DNA from: Rhodospirillaceae bacterium
GTDB taxonomy: Bacteria; Pseudomonadota; Alphaproteobacteria; UBA8366
NCBI GenBank assembly: GCA_002722095.1
Contig: PBKG01000002.1
Location: forward strand, 245,550-309,549
DNA length: 64,000 nucleotides
Reading direction: 5' to 3'
Numbering within the stretch: the first letter of the stretch is position 1; each line of letters starts with the position of its first letter. Shown here piece by piece: positions 33,407-42,216 of this stretch. The translations under genes and the position numbers were made by a program. The notes under the pieces are model-generated. The model worked only from the letters and a program-made list of their open reading frames with translations. It did not search any database and was not told the origin of the DNA.

Positions 33407-34798
33407 ATGGTTCCAAAAGGACATAGTCTGCCTAAACTAGGCGTTGCGACAATGATGGCTTTTGCAGCTGCTTGCCAAGCGACGCCGGAAACTGCGCCTC
33501 CGCCGCCCCAAGCAACGGTGATCTCTAAACCGGCAATTCAGGCCCCGCCGGAACCGGCGCCGGAACCGGAAACCGGGGGTGCCCCGATTGCACTGACGCC
33601 CGCAAGCGAAGGGCGCGAGCAATTGGCCGCATATGCGCCGCCGCCGGAAGCACCGGTGTGGAGGCGTGGAGATGCGGCGCCCGACGACCTTGCAGCGGCA
33701 GCCGATCCTTGCGGCGATCATGGAGGTGTCAATATCGGATCGACTGCGCAAGCAGGATCTGTGCAGACTAGCCCCGATCCCTTTAGCTCCGTCGGTAGTT
33801 TGTCGAGTCCGAGTATCGGAGCCTTGCGCGCCGAATTGCCATCCTCCCTCTATTCACCGACGTTGAGGCGATTGATCAAGCAACATTTGGCAGGTGGCGC
33901 GCAGTCTTCGGCGAAGTCTCCAACGCCGAAGGTCGTCGAAGATCATCAATTGGCCGATGCGGAAAAATCCACCGCCGTGGGTGCCATGCCTGTTTCGCAA
34001 TTGCGCCAAGCGTATCAGCAATTTCCATTCGAACCCGAAGAACTGGAAGCGCCACTGACCGATGCGCTTGAACAGAATTCTCCCCGGCGCCGTGCGTTGC
34101 TTTTTCGCGCGGCATCGGCGCAACAAGTGCCCACTGCTATCGCAGAGGTTATGAAAGTCGCGCTTGAATTGGCTCGGCCCGCCAATCTCTATGAAATGAC
34201 CCTCCGCCTCTATGGGCACTATATCCGACAGTTCGAAGCATCGTTTGCGCTTCGTTGGATAGGCTTCGAGGTAGGGCCGGCGCAGTTCTATTTGGGAGAA
34301 CGTTGTAAGGCCAAAAATTGGCGTCGATATTTGGAAAGTATTGCACCGAACGACCCGGATGCACGGCGCGTGGTTAAACGGTTTTGGCTGTGGGAGGCGC
34401 TGTCTGGTGTGGTCCCGCTTGGGCAAATCGATCCCGAAGAGGTCAAGAACTGGGTCAGGAATACGCGTGGACAGGCGTTCGGGCAGCGCAAGATACAACT
34501 CGCCTACGCGATGGTGGAAGCATTCGGCGGCCAATTGCCGGTATCCAATTGGGATCGGGTTTTGAACGCGGTGCGTAGGCAACCCGCCGGTGCGCGATCA
34601 GGCGAACTCGAACAAGCAGCTCAGCAATCACAGACGGATGAAGTGGTAGCGCTTTCGGCAATTATTGCTGGCGCTCGGCGTCTCGATCAAATCCCTCCCC
34701 ATCATGTGGTGAAGATCATCGGTGCGTTGAGCCAAGTCGGTCTTGCGGATGATGCTCGCCGTTTCGCCGTAGAAGTGGCGATCGCCGCTGGGCTTTAA
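33407..34798 (+). CDS. Putative lipoprotein of unknown function, 463 aa
   Basis: Residues 1-23 look like a lipoprotein signal ending AFAAAC, although the lipobox is not ideal (no L at -3). Residues 24-90 are Pro/Glu/Ala-rich, a flexible periplasmic spacer. From about residue 195 the sequence is helical and repeat-like (YQQFPFEPEELEAPLTDALEQ, ALLFRAASAQQVPTAIAEVMKVALE, ALSAIIAGARRLDQIPPHHVVKIIGALSQVGLADDARRFAVE), resembling alpha-solenoid/TPR architecture. The family is not recognised. Probably envelope-located; no operon partner. Confidence 0.65.
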   Translation: MVPKGHSLPKLGVATMMAFAAACQATPETAPPPPQATVISKPAIQAPPEPAPEPETGGAPIALTPASEGREQLAAYAPPPEAPVWRRGDAAPDDLAAAADPCGDHGGVNIGSTAQAGSVQTSPDPFSSVGSLSSPSIGALRAELPSSLYSPTLRRLIKQHLAGGAQSSAKSPTPKVVEDHQLADAEKSTAVGAMPVSQLRQAYQQFPFEPEELEAPLTDALEQNSPRRRALLFRAASAQQVPTAIAEVMKVALELARPANLYEMTLRLYGHYIRQFEASFALRWIGFEVGPAQFYLGERCKAKNWRRYLESIAPNDPDARRVVKRFWLWEALSGVVPLGQIDPEEVKNWVRNTRGQAFGQRKIQLAYAMVEAFGGQLPVSNWDRVLNAVRRQPAGARSGELEQAAQQSQTDEVVALSAIIAGARRLDQIPPHHVVKIIGALSQVGLADDARRFAVEVAIAAGL

Positions 34799-34922
34799 CG
34801 CTCCGAGACAGTACGCGTTACCACCCTTTCCCCGATTACCGATCCTCAAGCCCCACTATCGCGTTATTACGGCGTCATACTAGACTGCCGAAAAATCGCT
34901 TCGCGGACCAAAGGAGAAAATC

Positions 34923-35663
34923 ATGCAGACAGGCTTGGAAGGGCGCACCGTCATCATTACCGGTGCCAGTCGAAATATCGGAGCGCGGGGCGCGGAATTG
35001 TTCGCCGAAGAGGGCTGCAACCTAGCGATTTGCACGAGTTCCAAGATGGACGGGCTGATGACGACCGCGGAAGCATGCGAAAAAGCCGGTGCCAAGGTGC
35101 TGGCGATGCAGGTGGACGTTTCCCAGGAAGATCAGGTCAACGATTTCATCGCCAAGACCGCGGAAGAGTTTGGCCGTATCGACGTACTCGTGAACAATGC
35201 GGTGTTTCGTTCCGAAGGCGAATTGCTGACCATGGAAGTGGAAAATTGGAAGCGCAATATAGAGGTCAATATCGACGGGCCGTTTTATACCTGCCGCGCA
35301 GCGGTACCTCATATGATCGAACGCAAATGGGGGCGGATCATAAACTTCTCGGGTCACGCGCCTTTCATGGGGCATTTCCCGGGTAAGAGTATGGCCAAGA
35401 TTGCAATTGTCGGGTTTACGCGAGGCATCGCGACCGAGCTTGGCAAGCACAACATCACGGCGAATTCCATCGCACCCGGCTATATCGAGGTCGAACGTGA
35501 TGCGTTGCAAGTAGCCGGCAAGACGGTTCAGGACGGCCAGGCCGTCCAGACGCCGGGATCATCCGATACGATCGGTAATTTGATGATCCTGCTCGCGGCC
35601 GAAAGCTCTTATTACATTACCGGCCAGTGCTACGCCGCAAATGGCGGCTCGCACTATCTTTAG
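34923..35663 (+). CDS. SDR family protein lacking the usual catalytic Tyr
   Basis: 246-residue Rossmann-fold SDR. The cofactor motif TGASRNIG (residues 14-21) and VNNAVF are present, and the ribosome-binding site AGGAG precedes ATG 34923. In the catalytic region, however, the YxxxK motif reads KSMAK (GHFPGKSMAKIAIVGFTRG), so Lys replaces Tyr, with the Ser in NFSGH retained. Either an SDR with altered chemistry or a non-catalytic binder. Its stop overlaps that of the convergent gene by four bases. Confidence 0.85.
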   Translation: MQTGLEGRTVIITGASRNIGARGAELFAEEGCNLAICTSSKMDGLMTTAEACEKAGAKVLAMQVDVSQEDQVNDFIAKTAEEFGRIDVLVNNAVFRSEGELLTMEVENWKRNIEVNIDGPFYTCRAAVPHMIERKWGRIINFSGHAPFMGHFPGKSMAKIAIVGFTRGIATELGKHNITANSIAPGYIEVERDALQVAGKTVQDGQAVQTPGSSDTIGNLMILLAAESSYYITGQCYAANGGSHYL

Positions 35664-36553
35664 GGCTTGAGTCCTCCGATATAGTCCGCCGCGATGGCGG
35701 CGCAATCCTCGAGTGTGGTGCCCCGCTGTCGGTTTTCGACGGTCTCCTCGCCGAGCGGCGAGTCCGCAATAAGTTGGAACATCTCAGCGCCGCCGGTGCA
35801 GGTGGCGCCGGGCAATCCAACCGTCTCGAACGTTTTGCCGATTTCCTCGACTTCCGCGACCCAGCGATAGGCTTTAGGCGGCGTTGAGATCACCCGTTTG
35901 GCGGCCCAATTGAAACCGTCGGTCTGATTTCCGGAAAGTTCATGCACGACCTCGTCATAGACGCCGAGCGCCTTCGCCGCGACTACCGTCTCCGCCATCA
36001 TTGCGATCATGGTTTTGGTGACCGAGGCGAAGCACATTTTGATGGCCGACGCGCGACCGATCTCGTCGCCGCACTCGATGACGTTGAGTCCTTGATTGCG
36101 AAGCCGTCCGAATTCCGCGGCATCGGGACCGGAAGCGTAATAGCGGGTGCCGTTTTTCTCCGGCGTTGGCGGGTTGCCGAAGATACCCACATCTACAAAG
36201 CGAGCGCCTGCGGGCTCCACGATTGCCTGCACTTCTTGAGCTGTTGCTGGCGCTATCGCATTACAGTCCGCGTAGATCAAATTTTTGCCCGAAGATTTGA
36301 TATGGGGCGCCATTTGCTGGCCAAGGGCGACCGCCTGACCCGGCGGTAGGATCGAGAGAAATATGTCGGCTTCCCGGATTAAGGCATTATCCTCGCCGAC
36401 GTCTTCCAAGCCCGCTTGCTTTGCCAGCATATGCGACCTTTCGCTACGGCCGGAGAGATTGGTGACGACACGAAGGCCATTCCGCACCAGTTGTGCGCCG
36501 GTACCGGCTCCCATGTCTCCCTGGGCAATTATGGCAACGGTTTCGAAGGTCAT
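35660..36553 (-). CDS. NAD(P)-dependent dehydrogenase, 6PGDH/DUF1932 type
   Basis: 297-residue beta-hydroxyacid-dehydrogenase-like enzyme. The start ATG 36553 has AAGGAG seven bases upstream; the longer frame to 36610 is rejected. N-terminal Rossmann domain with GDMGAGTG, ILPPGQAVALG and YADCNAIAP; the catalytic Lys lies in SAIKMCFASVTKTM; the C-terminal half matches DUF1932. Such enzymes oxidise or reduce small 3-hydroxyacids; the substrate is not known. It is convergent with the SDR and divergent from the aldehyde dehydrogenase gene. Confidence 0.85.
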   Translation of the reverse strand: MTFETVAIIAQGDMGAGTGAQLVRNGLRVVTNLSGRSERSHMLAKQAGLEDVGEDNALIREADIFLSILPPGQAVALGQQMAPHIKSSGKNLIYADCNAIAPATAQEVQAIVEPAGARFVDVGIFGNPPTPEKNGTRYYASGPDAAEFGRLRNQGLNVIECGDEIGRASAIKMCFASVTKTMIAMMAETVVAAKALGVYDEVVHELSGNQTDGFNWAAKRVISTPPKAYRWVAEVEEIGKTFETVGLPGATCTGGAEMFQLIADSPLGEETVENRQRGTTLEDCAAIAADYIGGLKP

Positions 36554-36687
36554 GACAGGCTCCTTATTAGTTTTCGAATGACATGTAACACGCTGGGCAC
36601 TGGACGGCATGCAGGGATGATGATTTTATCGCCGCCAAATCCGTCCGCCACCGGCGGCAAATTTTTTGCGAAAAAGGACTGACGAGA

Positions 36688-38121
36688 ATGTACGAGAAAC
36701 TGGAACTCTATATCGATGGCGAATGGCGCCAAGGCAGCGAAGGCAAAAGCGAGCCTGTCATCAACCCGGCGACGGAAGAAGTGCTGGCGGAATGCCCTCA
36801 CGCCTCCATCGAAGATATGGATCAGGCGCTGGATGCGGCTGATGCGGCTTTTCCGGAATGGCGTGCCAGATCGCCGTGGGAGCGGTCGGATATCCTGAAG
36901 GAAGCGGCCCGGCTGATGATGGAACGCAAAACCGAAATCGCGGAGACCATGACCTTCGAGCAGGGCAAGACACTTGGCGATTCCATTGGCGAGGTGGAGC
37001 GTTGTGCCGAAGCGACCGAATGGATGGCGGAAGAGGGCAAGCGCGCCTATGGCCGGTTGATTCCGGCACGTATCCCGGGACAGCGGGGCATGGTGATGCC
37101 GGAGCCGATCGGTCTGTCGCTGGCATTGACCCCATGGAACTTCCCCGCGCTGATGCCGGTCCGAAAAATTGCCGCCGGATTGGCAGCGGGGTGTCCGGTA
37201 ATCGTCAAGCCTTGCGAGGAAACACCCGGAACCGGCGTCGCGATTGTGCGTTGCTTTGTCGACGCGGGCGTACCCAAAGGCATATTGAATCTGGTCTTCG
37301 GTGTTCCCGATGAAGTTTCGCGGCATATGATCGGCTCGGGGCGCGTTCGTAAACTCAGCTTCACCGGCTCCATTCCCGTTGGCAAACATCTCGCCAAATT
37401 GGCTGCCGATCACATGATACGCTGCACACTGGAGCTTGGCGGGCATTCTCCGGTACTTGTATTCGACGATGCGGATCTCGATACGGTGATCAAGCAAATG
37501 GTTCCGTTCAAATACCGCAATGCGGGGCAGGTCTGCATCTCGCCGACCCGTTTCTATGTTCATGACAGTCTGCACGACGAATTCGTCGATCGTTTCACCG
37601 AGGCTGCCAAGAAAGTCAAAGTCGGTGACGGTTTCGATAAGGAGACCCGGATGGGACCGCTTGCCAACGACCGACGCGTCGCGGCTATGGAGGAATTCGT
37701 CCAGGACGCTCGCGACAATAACGTGGAGATCACCACCGGCGGCAATCGCACCGGCAATCAGGGCTATTTCTTCGAGCCGACGGTGATGGCGAACGTACCG
37801 GAGGACGCGATGATCATGAACAAGGAGCCCTTTGGGCCGTTGGCGCCGATCTCGAAGTTTAGCGAATTCGACGATGTCATCGCACGGGCGAACCGGCTGC
37901 CCTATGGCCTAGCTTCCTATTGCTACACGAAGGATCAGAAGCGCGCGGACCTACTGGCGGAATCGTTGGAGACCGGCATGGTCGGCGTGAATAATTTCGT
38001 CGTTTCTCAGGCCGAAACGCCTTTCGGTGGCGTCAAGGAAAGTGGCTACGGCCAGGAGGGCGGTATCGAAGGGCTCGATGCCTATATGAACAACAAATAC
38101 GTCTCCCAGATGGGCCTGTAG
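36688..38121 (+). CDS. NAD(P)-dependent aldehyde dehydrogenase (succinate-semialdehyde-type)
   Basis: 477-residue ALDH, full length. Key sites: TPWNFPALMPVRKIAAGLAAG, FTGSIPVGKHL (cofactor), LELGGHSP with the general-base Glu, and AGQVCISPTRF with the catalytic Cys; KEPFGPLAPISKF near the end. It resembles the succinate-semialdehyde dehydrogenase (GabD) branch, but no 4-aminobutyrate gene is nearby. It is followed after 7 bases by an acyl-CoA dehydrogenase, so the two are likely co-transcribed. Confidence 0.92.
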   Translation: MYEKLELYIDGEWRQGSEGKSEPVINPATEEVLAECPHASIEDMDQALDAADAAFPEWRARSPWERSDILKEAARLMMERKTEIAETMTFEQGKTLGDSIGEVERCAEATEWMAEEGKRAYGRLIPARIPGQRGMVMPEPIGLSLALTPWNFPALMPVRKIAAGLAAGCPVIVKPCEETPGTGVAIVRCFVDAGVPKGILNLVFGVPDEVSRHMIGSGRVRKLSFTGSIPVGKHLAKLAADHMIRCTLELGGHSPVLVFDDADLDTVIKQMVPFKYRNAGQVCISPTRFYVHDSLHDEFVDRFTEAAKKVKVGDGFDKETRMGPLANDRRVAAMEEFVQDARDNNVEITTGGNRTGNQGYFFEPTVMANVPEDAMIMNKEPFGPLAPISKFSEFDDVIARANRLPYGLASYCYTKDQKRADLLAESLETGMVGVNNFVVSQAETPFGGVKESGYGQEGGIEGLDAYMNNKYVSQMGL

Positions 38122-38128
38122 GCGCAGC

Positions 38129-39292
38129 ATGGATTTCGGGCTTACCCAGGAACAGGAGGCGATCAAGGAGAGCGTCTCCAAGCTATGCACCAATTTCGGC
38201 GACGATTATTGGCTGTCTCACGATAACAGCGGCGATTTCCCGATGGAGTTCTATCGGGCAATGGCCGATGCCGGCTGGCTTGGCATCGCTATGCCGGAAG
38301 AATTCGGCGGTGCCGGTCTCGGTGTTACCGAGGCGGCGCTTATGATGAACGAAGTCGCCTACGCAGGCGCAATGAGTGCGGCTTCGGCTATCCATATCAA
38401 CATTTTTGGCCCCCACGCCATGGTGGTACACGGTACCGATGAGCAGAAAGCTCGTTGGCTGCCGGGGCTGATCAAGGGCGAGTGGATTTCCTGCTTCGGT
38501 GTCACCGAGCCCGATGTGGGCCTCGATACGACACGCATCGTCACGCGGGCGGAGCCCGACGGTAACGGCTACGTCATCCATGGCCGCAAGATCTGGACGT
38601 CGACCGCGCAGGACGCGTCCAAAATCCTGTTGATCGCGCGGACCACGCCGATCGAAAAATGCGATCGTCCGATTGACGGGGTCAGTCTGTTCTACACCGA
38701 TCTTGATCGGGATTTTTGCGAAGTGCGTGAAATTCCGAAAATGGGCCGCAAGGCAGTCGACTCCAACACCGTCTTTATTGACGGCCTTAAGGTGCCCGCA
38801 GAGGACAGGATCGGTGAGGAGGGCAAAGGCTTCCGATATCTCCTGGACAGCCTCAATCCGGAACGCGTGCTGATCGCCTCCGAGGGCATTGGCATCGGTC
38901 GTTCGGCGATTGATCGGGCGGCGCGCTATGCAGGCGAGCGGATCGTTTTTGGCCGGCCCATCGGCCAGAACCAGGCGATCCAGCACCCGCTCGCAGAAAG
39001 TTGGTGCGAGCTGGAAGCGGCCTGGCTGACCACGCTTCAAGCCGCTTGGCGGTATGACTCGAAACTGGACTGCGGCGCGCAAGCCAACTCGGCCAAGTAT
39101 CTTGCTGGGGAAGCGGGCTTTAGGGCCTGCGAACGGGCGGTGATGAGCCATGGGGGTATGGGGTATGCGAAGGAGTATCATGTGGAGCGCCTGCTGCGCG
39201 AAATCCTGATCTGCCGCATCGCGCCGGTAACGCCGCATTTGATACTGAGCCACATTGCGGAACGTGTGTTGGGACTGCCGAAGAGCTATTAA
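38129..39292 (+). CDS. Acyl-CoA dehydrogenase
   Basis: 387-residue FAD-dependent acyl-CoA dehydrogenase. N-terminal MDFGLTQEQEAIKESV, FAD/substrate loop CFGVTEPDVGLDTTRIVTRA, KIWTSTAQDASKILL, and the C-terminal HGGMGYAKEYHVERLLREI, where the catalytic base is expected. Chain-length preference cannot be predicted. It follows the aldehyde dehydrogenase, suggesting use of an acid released from that reaction after CoA activation (inference). Confidence 0.93.
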   Translation: MDFGLTQEQEAIKESVSKLCTNFGDDYWLSHDNSGDFPMEFYRAMADAGWLGIAMPEEFGGAGLGVTEAALMMNEVAYAGAMSAASAIHINIFGPHAMVVHGTDEQKARWLPGLIKGEWISCFGVTEPDVGLDTTRIVTRAEPDGNGYVIHGRKIWTSTAQDASKILLIARTTPIEKCDRPIDGVSLFYTDLDRDFCEVREIPKMGRKAVDSNTVFIDGLKVPAEDRIGEEGKGFRYLLDSLNPERVLIASEGIGIGRSAIDRAARYAGERIVFGRPIGQNQAIQHPLAESWCELEAAWLTTLQAAWRYDSKLDCGAQANSAKYLAGEAGFRACERAVMSHGGMGYAKEYHVERLLREILICRIAPVTPHLILSHIAERVLGLPKSY

Positions 39293-39373
39293 GGCGTTTC
39301 GACAGTTTTTAGGTAGAGAGTATCTGGAAATCTATCTCTAGCGGTGCCGGATTTTCCGGAAAGTTTGCGCGAC

Positions 39374-40021
39374 CTATAGCTCCCGATACCTCTCCTCGAC
39401 CGCTTTCTCCCATTTTCCTTCTTGCTTTTCACCGAAAACGATTTCCGGCGTTATCGGGGAGGTGTACCAGTCGTCGCGGCTCATTTCCGTGTCGAGTTGT
39501 CCCGGCGCCCACCCGGAGTAGCCGATGACATGAAGCAGCTTCTTTGGGCCACGGCCCGATGCAATAGCGTGAAGAATTTCCACATTGGCTGTCATCCAAA
39601 CACCAGCCGCGACCTTGACCGTCCCTTCGTTCTCGTAGTCGGTGCTGTGGACGATGAAGGTCTTGTCTCGCTCCACCGGTCCCCCGTTGAAGACCAGTGT
39701 TTTCTTGGATGGCAGCATTCCGCCAGCGGAGTCCTTGGATTGCACCTCGAATTCCGCGAAGCCGATCGGTTTATTGATGATCAGTCCGAATGCGCCTTCT
39801 TTGTTGTGTTCGACCATCAGAATGATGGTGTTGTAAAACCGAGAATCGGGCATTTTCGGGACGGCAACCAGGAATTTGCCGGTCACGAATTTCGATTCAG
39901 TCGGCACCTCGGTTGGTTTAGCACCTTGCAGTACCAGCGCCGAAACCACGAGACACAGAGCAAGAAGAGTTTTTGTCGCAAATGTACGCACACGGAACCT
40001 CGTATACTGTGCCTGCATCAT
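39374..40021 (-). CDS. YqgE/AlgH family protein with N-terminal signal/anchor
   Basis: About 215 residues from the double ATG at 40019-40021. The core from residue 45 on is a clear YqgE/AlgH (DUF179) domain: GKFLVAVPKMPDSRFYNTIILMVEHNKEGAFGLIINKPIG, NGGPVERDKTFIVHSTDY, and GYSGWAPGQLDTEM. Unusually it is preceded by a basic then hydrophobic stretch (RTFATKTLLALCLVVSALVL), a signal peptide or membrane anchor, whereas YqgE proteins are normally cytoplasmic and about 190 residues long. A longer start at 40084 is possible but has no better support. Function of the family is poorly defined. Confidence 0.85.
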   Translation of the reverse strand: MMQAQYTRFRVRTFATKTLLALCLVVSALVLQGAKPTEVPTESKFVTGKFLVAVPKMPDSRFYNTIILMVEHNKEGAFGLIINKPIGFAEFEVQSKDSAGGMLPSKKTLVFNGGPVERDKTFIVHSTDYENEGTVKVAAGVWMTANVEILHAIASGRGPKKLLHVIGYSGWAPGQLDTEMSRDDWYTSPITPEIVFGEKQEGKWEKAVEERYREL

Positions 40022-40122
40022 ATCATGGCTCGATGCGTGGTGTTCAGTGCCTTGACATTCGGAGGCGGGCAAATCATTCCTCATTTTCCTGAAATTCGTA
40101 CGTCGGCAAAGAACCCTCCGCC

Positions 40123-42216
40123 ATGTCCACCGCTATCGAAAAACTAATCCAGCCGCGCTCAATCGCGATAATCGGGGCGTCCGCCGATTTTCATAAGCTG
40201 AACGGCCGAGTGATGAAATTCCTGATCGATCACGGGTTTCGCGGCGACGTCTATCCGGTAAACCCGAAATACGACGCGATCGGTGATCTGAAATGCTATC
40301 CGAGCGTGGATGAGTTGCCCAAAGCCGCCGACCTTGCGGTAATCACCGTTCCGGCGGCGTTGGTCTCGGAAGCAGTTGCGGCTTGCGGCCGGAAAGGTAT
40401 CGAAGCGGCGGTGCTGTTCAGTTCAGGCTTTAAGGAAGTTGGTGGCGATGGCGTTCGGCTTGAACAGGAGCTAATCGCGACTGCAGAGGAGGCCGGCGTT
40501 CGTATTTGCGGGCCTAACACAATCGGTCTCATCAATTGCTTCGACAACGCTTTTGCGAGCTTCACCCAATATGGCTATGGCGCGAATGTCACTGGCCCTG
40601 TCTCGTTCATCAGTCAATCAGGCGCGTTCGGCACTGCGATCGCTGCCTTGGCAAGGGATCGCGGTATCGGGCTTGGCTATTTTATCTCGACCGGTAATGA
40701 GTGCGATTTGTCGGTGCCGGAAATCACCCACGCGACATTAGAGGATGACCGCATCAATGTTGCGACTTGCTACGTGGAAGGCATCAAACACGGCGATAAT
40801 TGGATTGCGCTCGCGGAACGGTCGCTCGAACTCTCCAAACCGGTAGTCATTACCAAGGTTGGACGTACCGATGCAGGCAAACGCGCCGCGGCATCGCATA
40901 CGGGCTCGCTCGCGGGTGCCGAAGAAGTATTTGATGGTATCGCTCGACAATACGGCCTGATCCGTGCGCGCAACGAAGAGCATATGATGGACCTAGCGGA
41001 TGCCTTCATGCTTTGCGACCTACCCGAAGGTCCCGGCGTTGCTGTGATTACCCAATCGGGTGGCGCGGGCGTGATGATGACCGATCGTGCGGTCGAACTT
41101 GGTCTGAACGTGCCACAACCGAGCGAAGACGTACGAGAAGCGGTGAAGGAGGTTATTCCGGCCTTTGGCAGTGCCAACAATCCGATTGATGTCACCGCGC
41201 AGTTCCTGATGAATCCCGCCGTTCTGCGCGACAGTGTGGTGCGTGTTTTCGACGATCCGGACATTCATATCGCCGTAATCTGGCTGCAATTGATGCATGA
41301 CCATGTGGATCTGCTCGTAGATATTTTCAAACAGGCCAAGGCATTGGCGAAGAAGCCATTTATGGTTGCCTGGGTTGGCGCGTCGGAAGAGGCGCGTGAG
41401 AAAATGCGTGAGATCGGGATTTGCTGTTTGCGCGGCGGCGAACCGGCCATCGATGCGGTTGCCGGATTGGTACAGTTCGCGGAGACGAAGCGCCGCTACG
41501 GGACAGTGCTTACGGAGCGGGCGGAGTCCGAGGCGGCCGTATCCTTACTCGGTGATCATAGTGGGGTGGTGGGTAGTATTGCGGCCGGCGCTATGCTGGC
41601 CGAGGCCGGGGTGAACCTGCCTCAACATTCACTTTGTCAAAATGCCGCTGAAGCGGTCGCGGCGGCGAAGACTTTTGGTGGCAAGGTGGCACTCAAGGTC
41701 GAGTCACCGGATATTTTGCACAAAACCGATGCCGGTGGCGTTCGATTGGGACTTGAGGGCAAAACGGCGGTGGACGCGGCCTATGGGGCTATCGTGAGTG
41801 CAGCCAAAACGTACGACCCGAATGCCAAGATAGAAGGTGTGCTCGTCGAGGCCATGGCGGAGCCTGCAGTGGAGATGGTCATCGGCCTTAAGCGCGATCC
41901 TGCCTTCGGCAACGTAATCATGGTGGGTCTCGGCGGCGTATTCGTCGAGGTGATGAAGGATGTCGCCATTCGGTTATGCCCGGTAACGCTTGCGGAAGCG
42001 CTCCATATGCTGGAGACTTTACGAAGTTCGAGCATTCTTGATGGCGTTCGCGGAGGTCCGGTGGCGGATCGTACGAAATTAGCTCAAATGATCGTCGATG
42101 TGTCCCGCTTCGGAGCGGCAGCGGGTGATAATCTCGTCGAACTCGACCTCAATCCCGTGTTTGCGGGGCCTGATGGCGCGGTGGCGGTAGATTGGCTCAT
42201 GGTGACCAAAGAGTGA
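40123..42216 (+). CDS. ADP-forming acyl-CoA synthetase, CoA-binding domain first
   Basis: 697-residue acetate--CoA ligase (ADP-forming). Order: CoA-binding Rossmann domain 1-130 (IQPRSIAIIGASAD), ligase domain with phosphohistidine loop AASHTGSLAGAEEVF near residue 258, and C-terminal ATP-grasp domain from about 490 (VALKVESPDILHKTDAGGVRLGL, VIMVGLGGVFVEVMKDV, ELDLNPV). This is the common order for the fused enzyme and is the reverse of the 29846 gene. Its stop overlaps the phoD start as GTGA, so the two are coupled. Confidence 0.92.
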   Translation: MSTAIEKLIQPRSIAIIGASADFHKLNGRVMKFLIDHGFRGDVYPVNPKYDAIGDLKCYPSVDELPKAADLAVITVPAALVSEAVAACGRKGIEAAVLFSSGFKEVGGDGVRLEQELIATAEEAGVRICGPNTIGLINCFDNAFASFTQYGYGANVTGPVSFISQSGAFGTAIAALARDRGIGLGYFISTGNECDLSVPEITHATLEDDRINVATCYVEGIKHGDNWIALAERSLELSKPVVITKVGRTDAGKRAAASHTGSLAGAEEVFDGIARQYGLIRARNEEHMMDLADAFMLCDLPEGPGVAVITQSGGAGVMMTDRAVELGLNVPQPSEDVREAVKEVIPAFGSANNPIDVTAQFLMNPAVLRDSVVRVFDDPDIHIAVIWLQLMHDHVDLLVDIFKQAKALAKKPFMVAWVGASEEAREKMREIGICCLRGGEPAIDAVAGLVQFAETKRRYGTVLTERAESEAAVSLLGDHSGVVGSIAAGAMLAEAGVNLPQHSLCQNAAEAVAAAKTFGGKVALKVESPDILHKTDAGGVRLGLEGKTAVDAAYGAIVSAAKTYDPNAKIEGVLVEAMAEPAVEMVIGLKRDPAFGNVIMVGLGGVFVEVMKDVAIRLCPVTLAEALHMLETLRSSSILDGVRGGPVADRTKLAQMIVDVSRFGAAAGDNLVELDLNPVFAGPDGAVAVDWLMVTKE

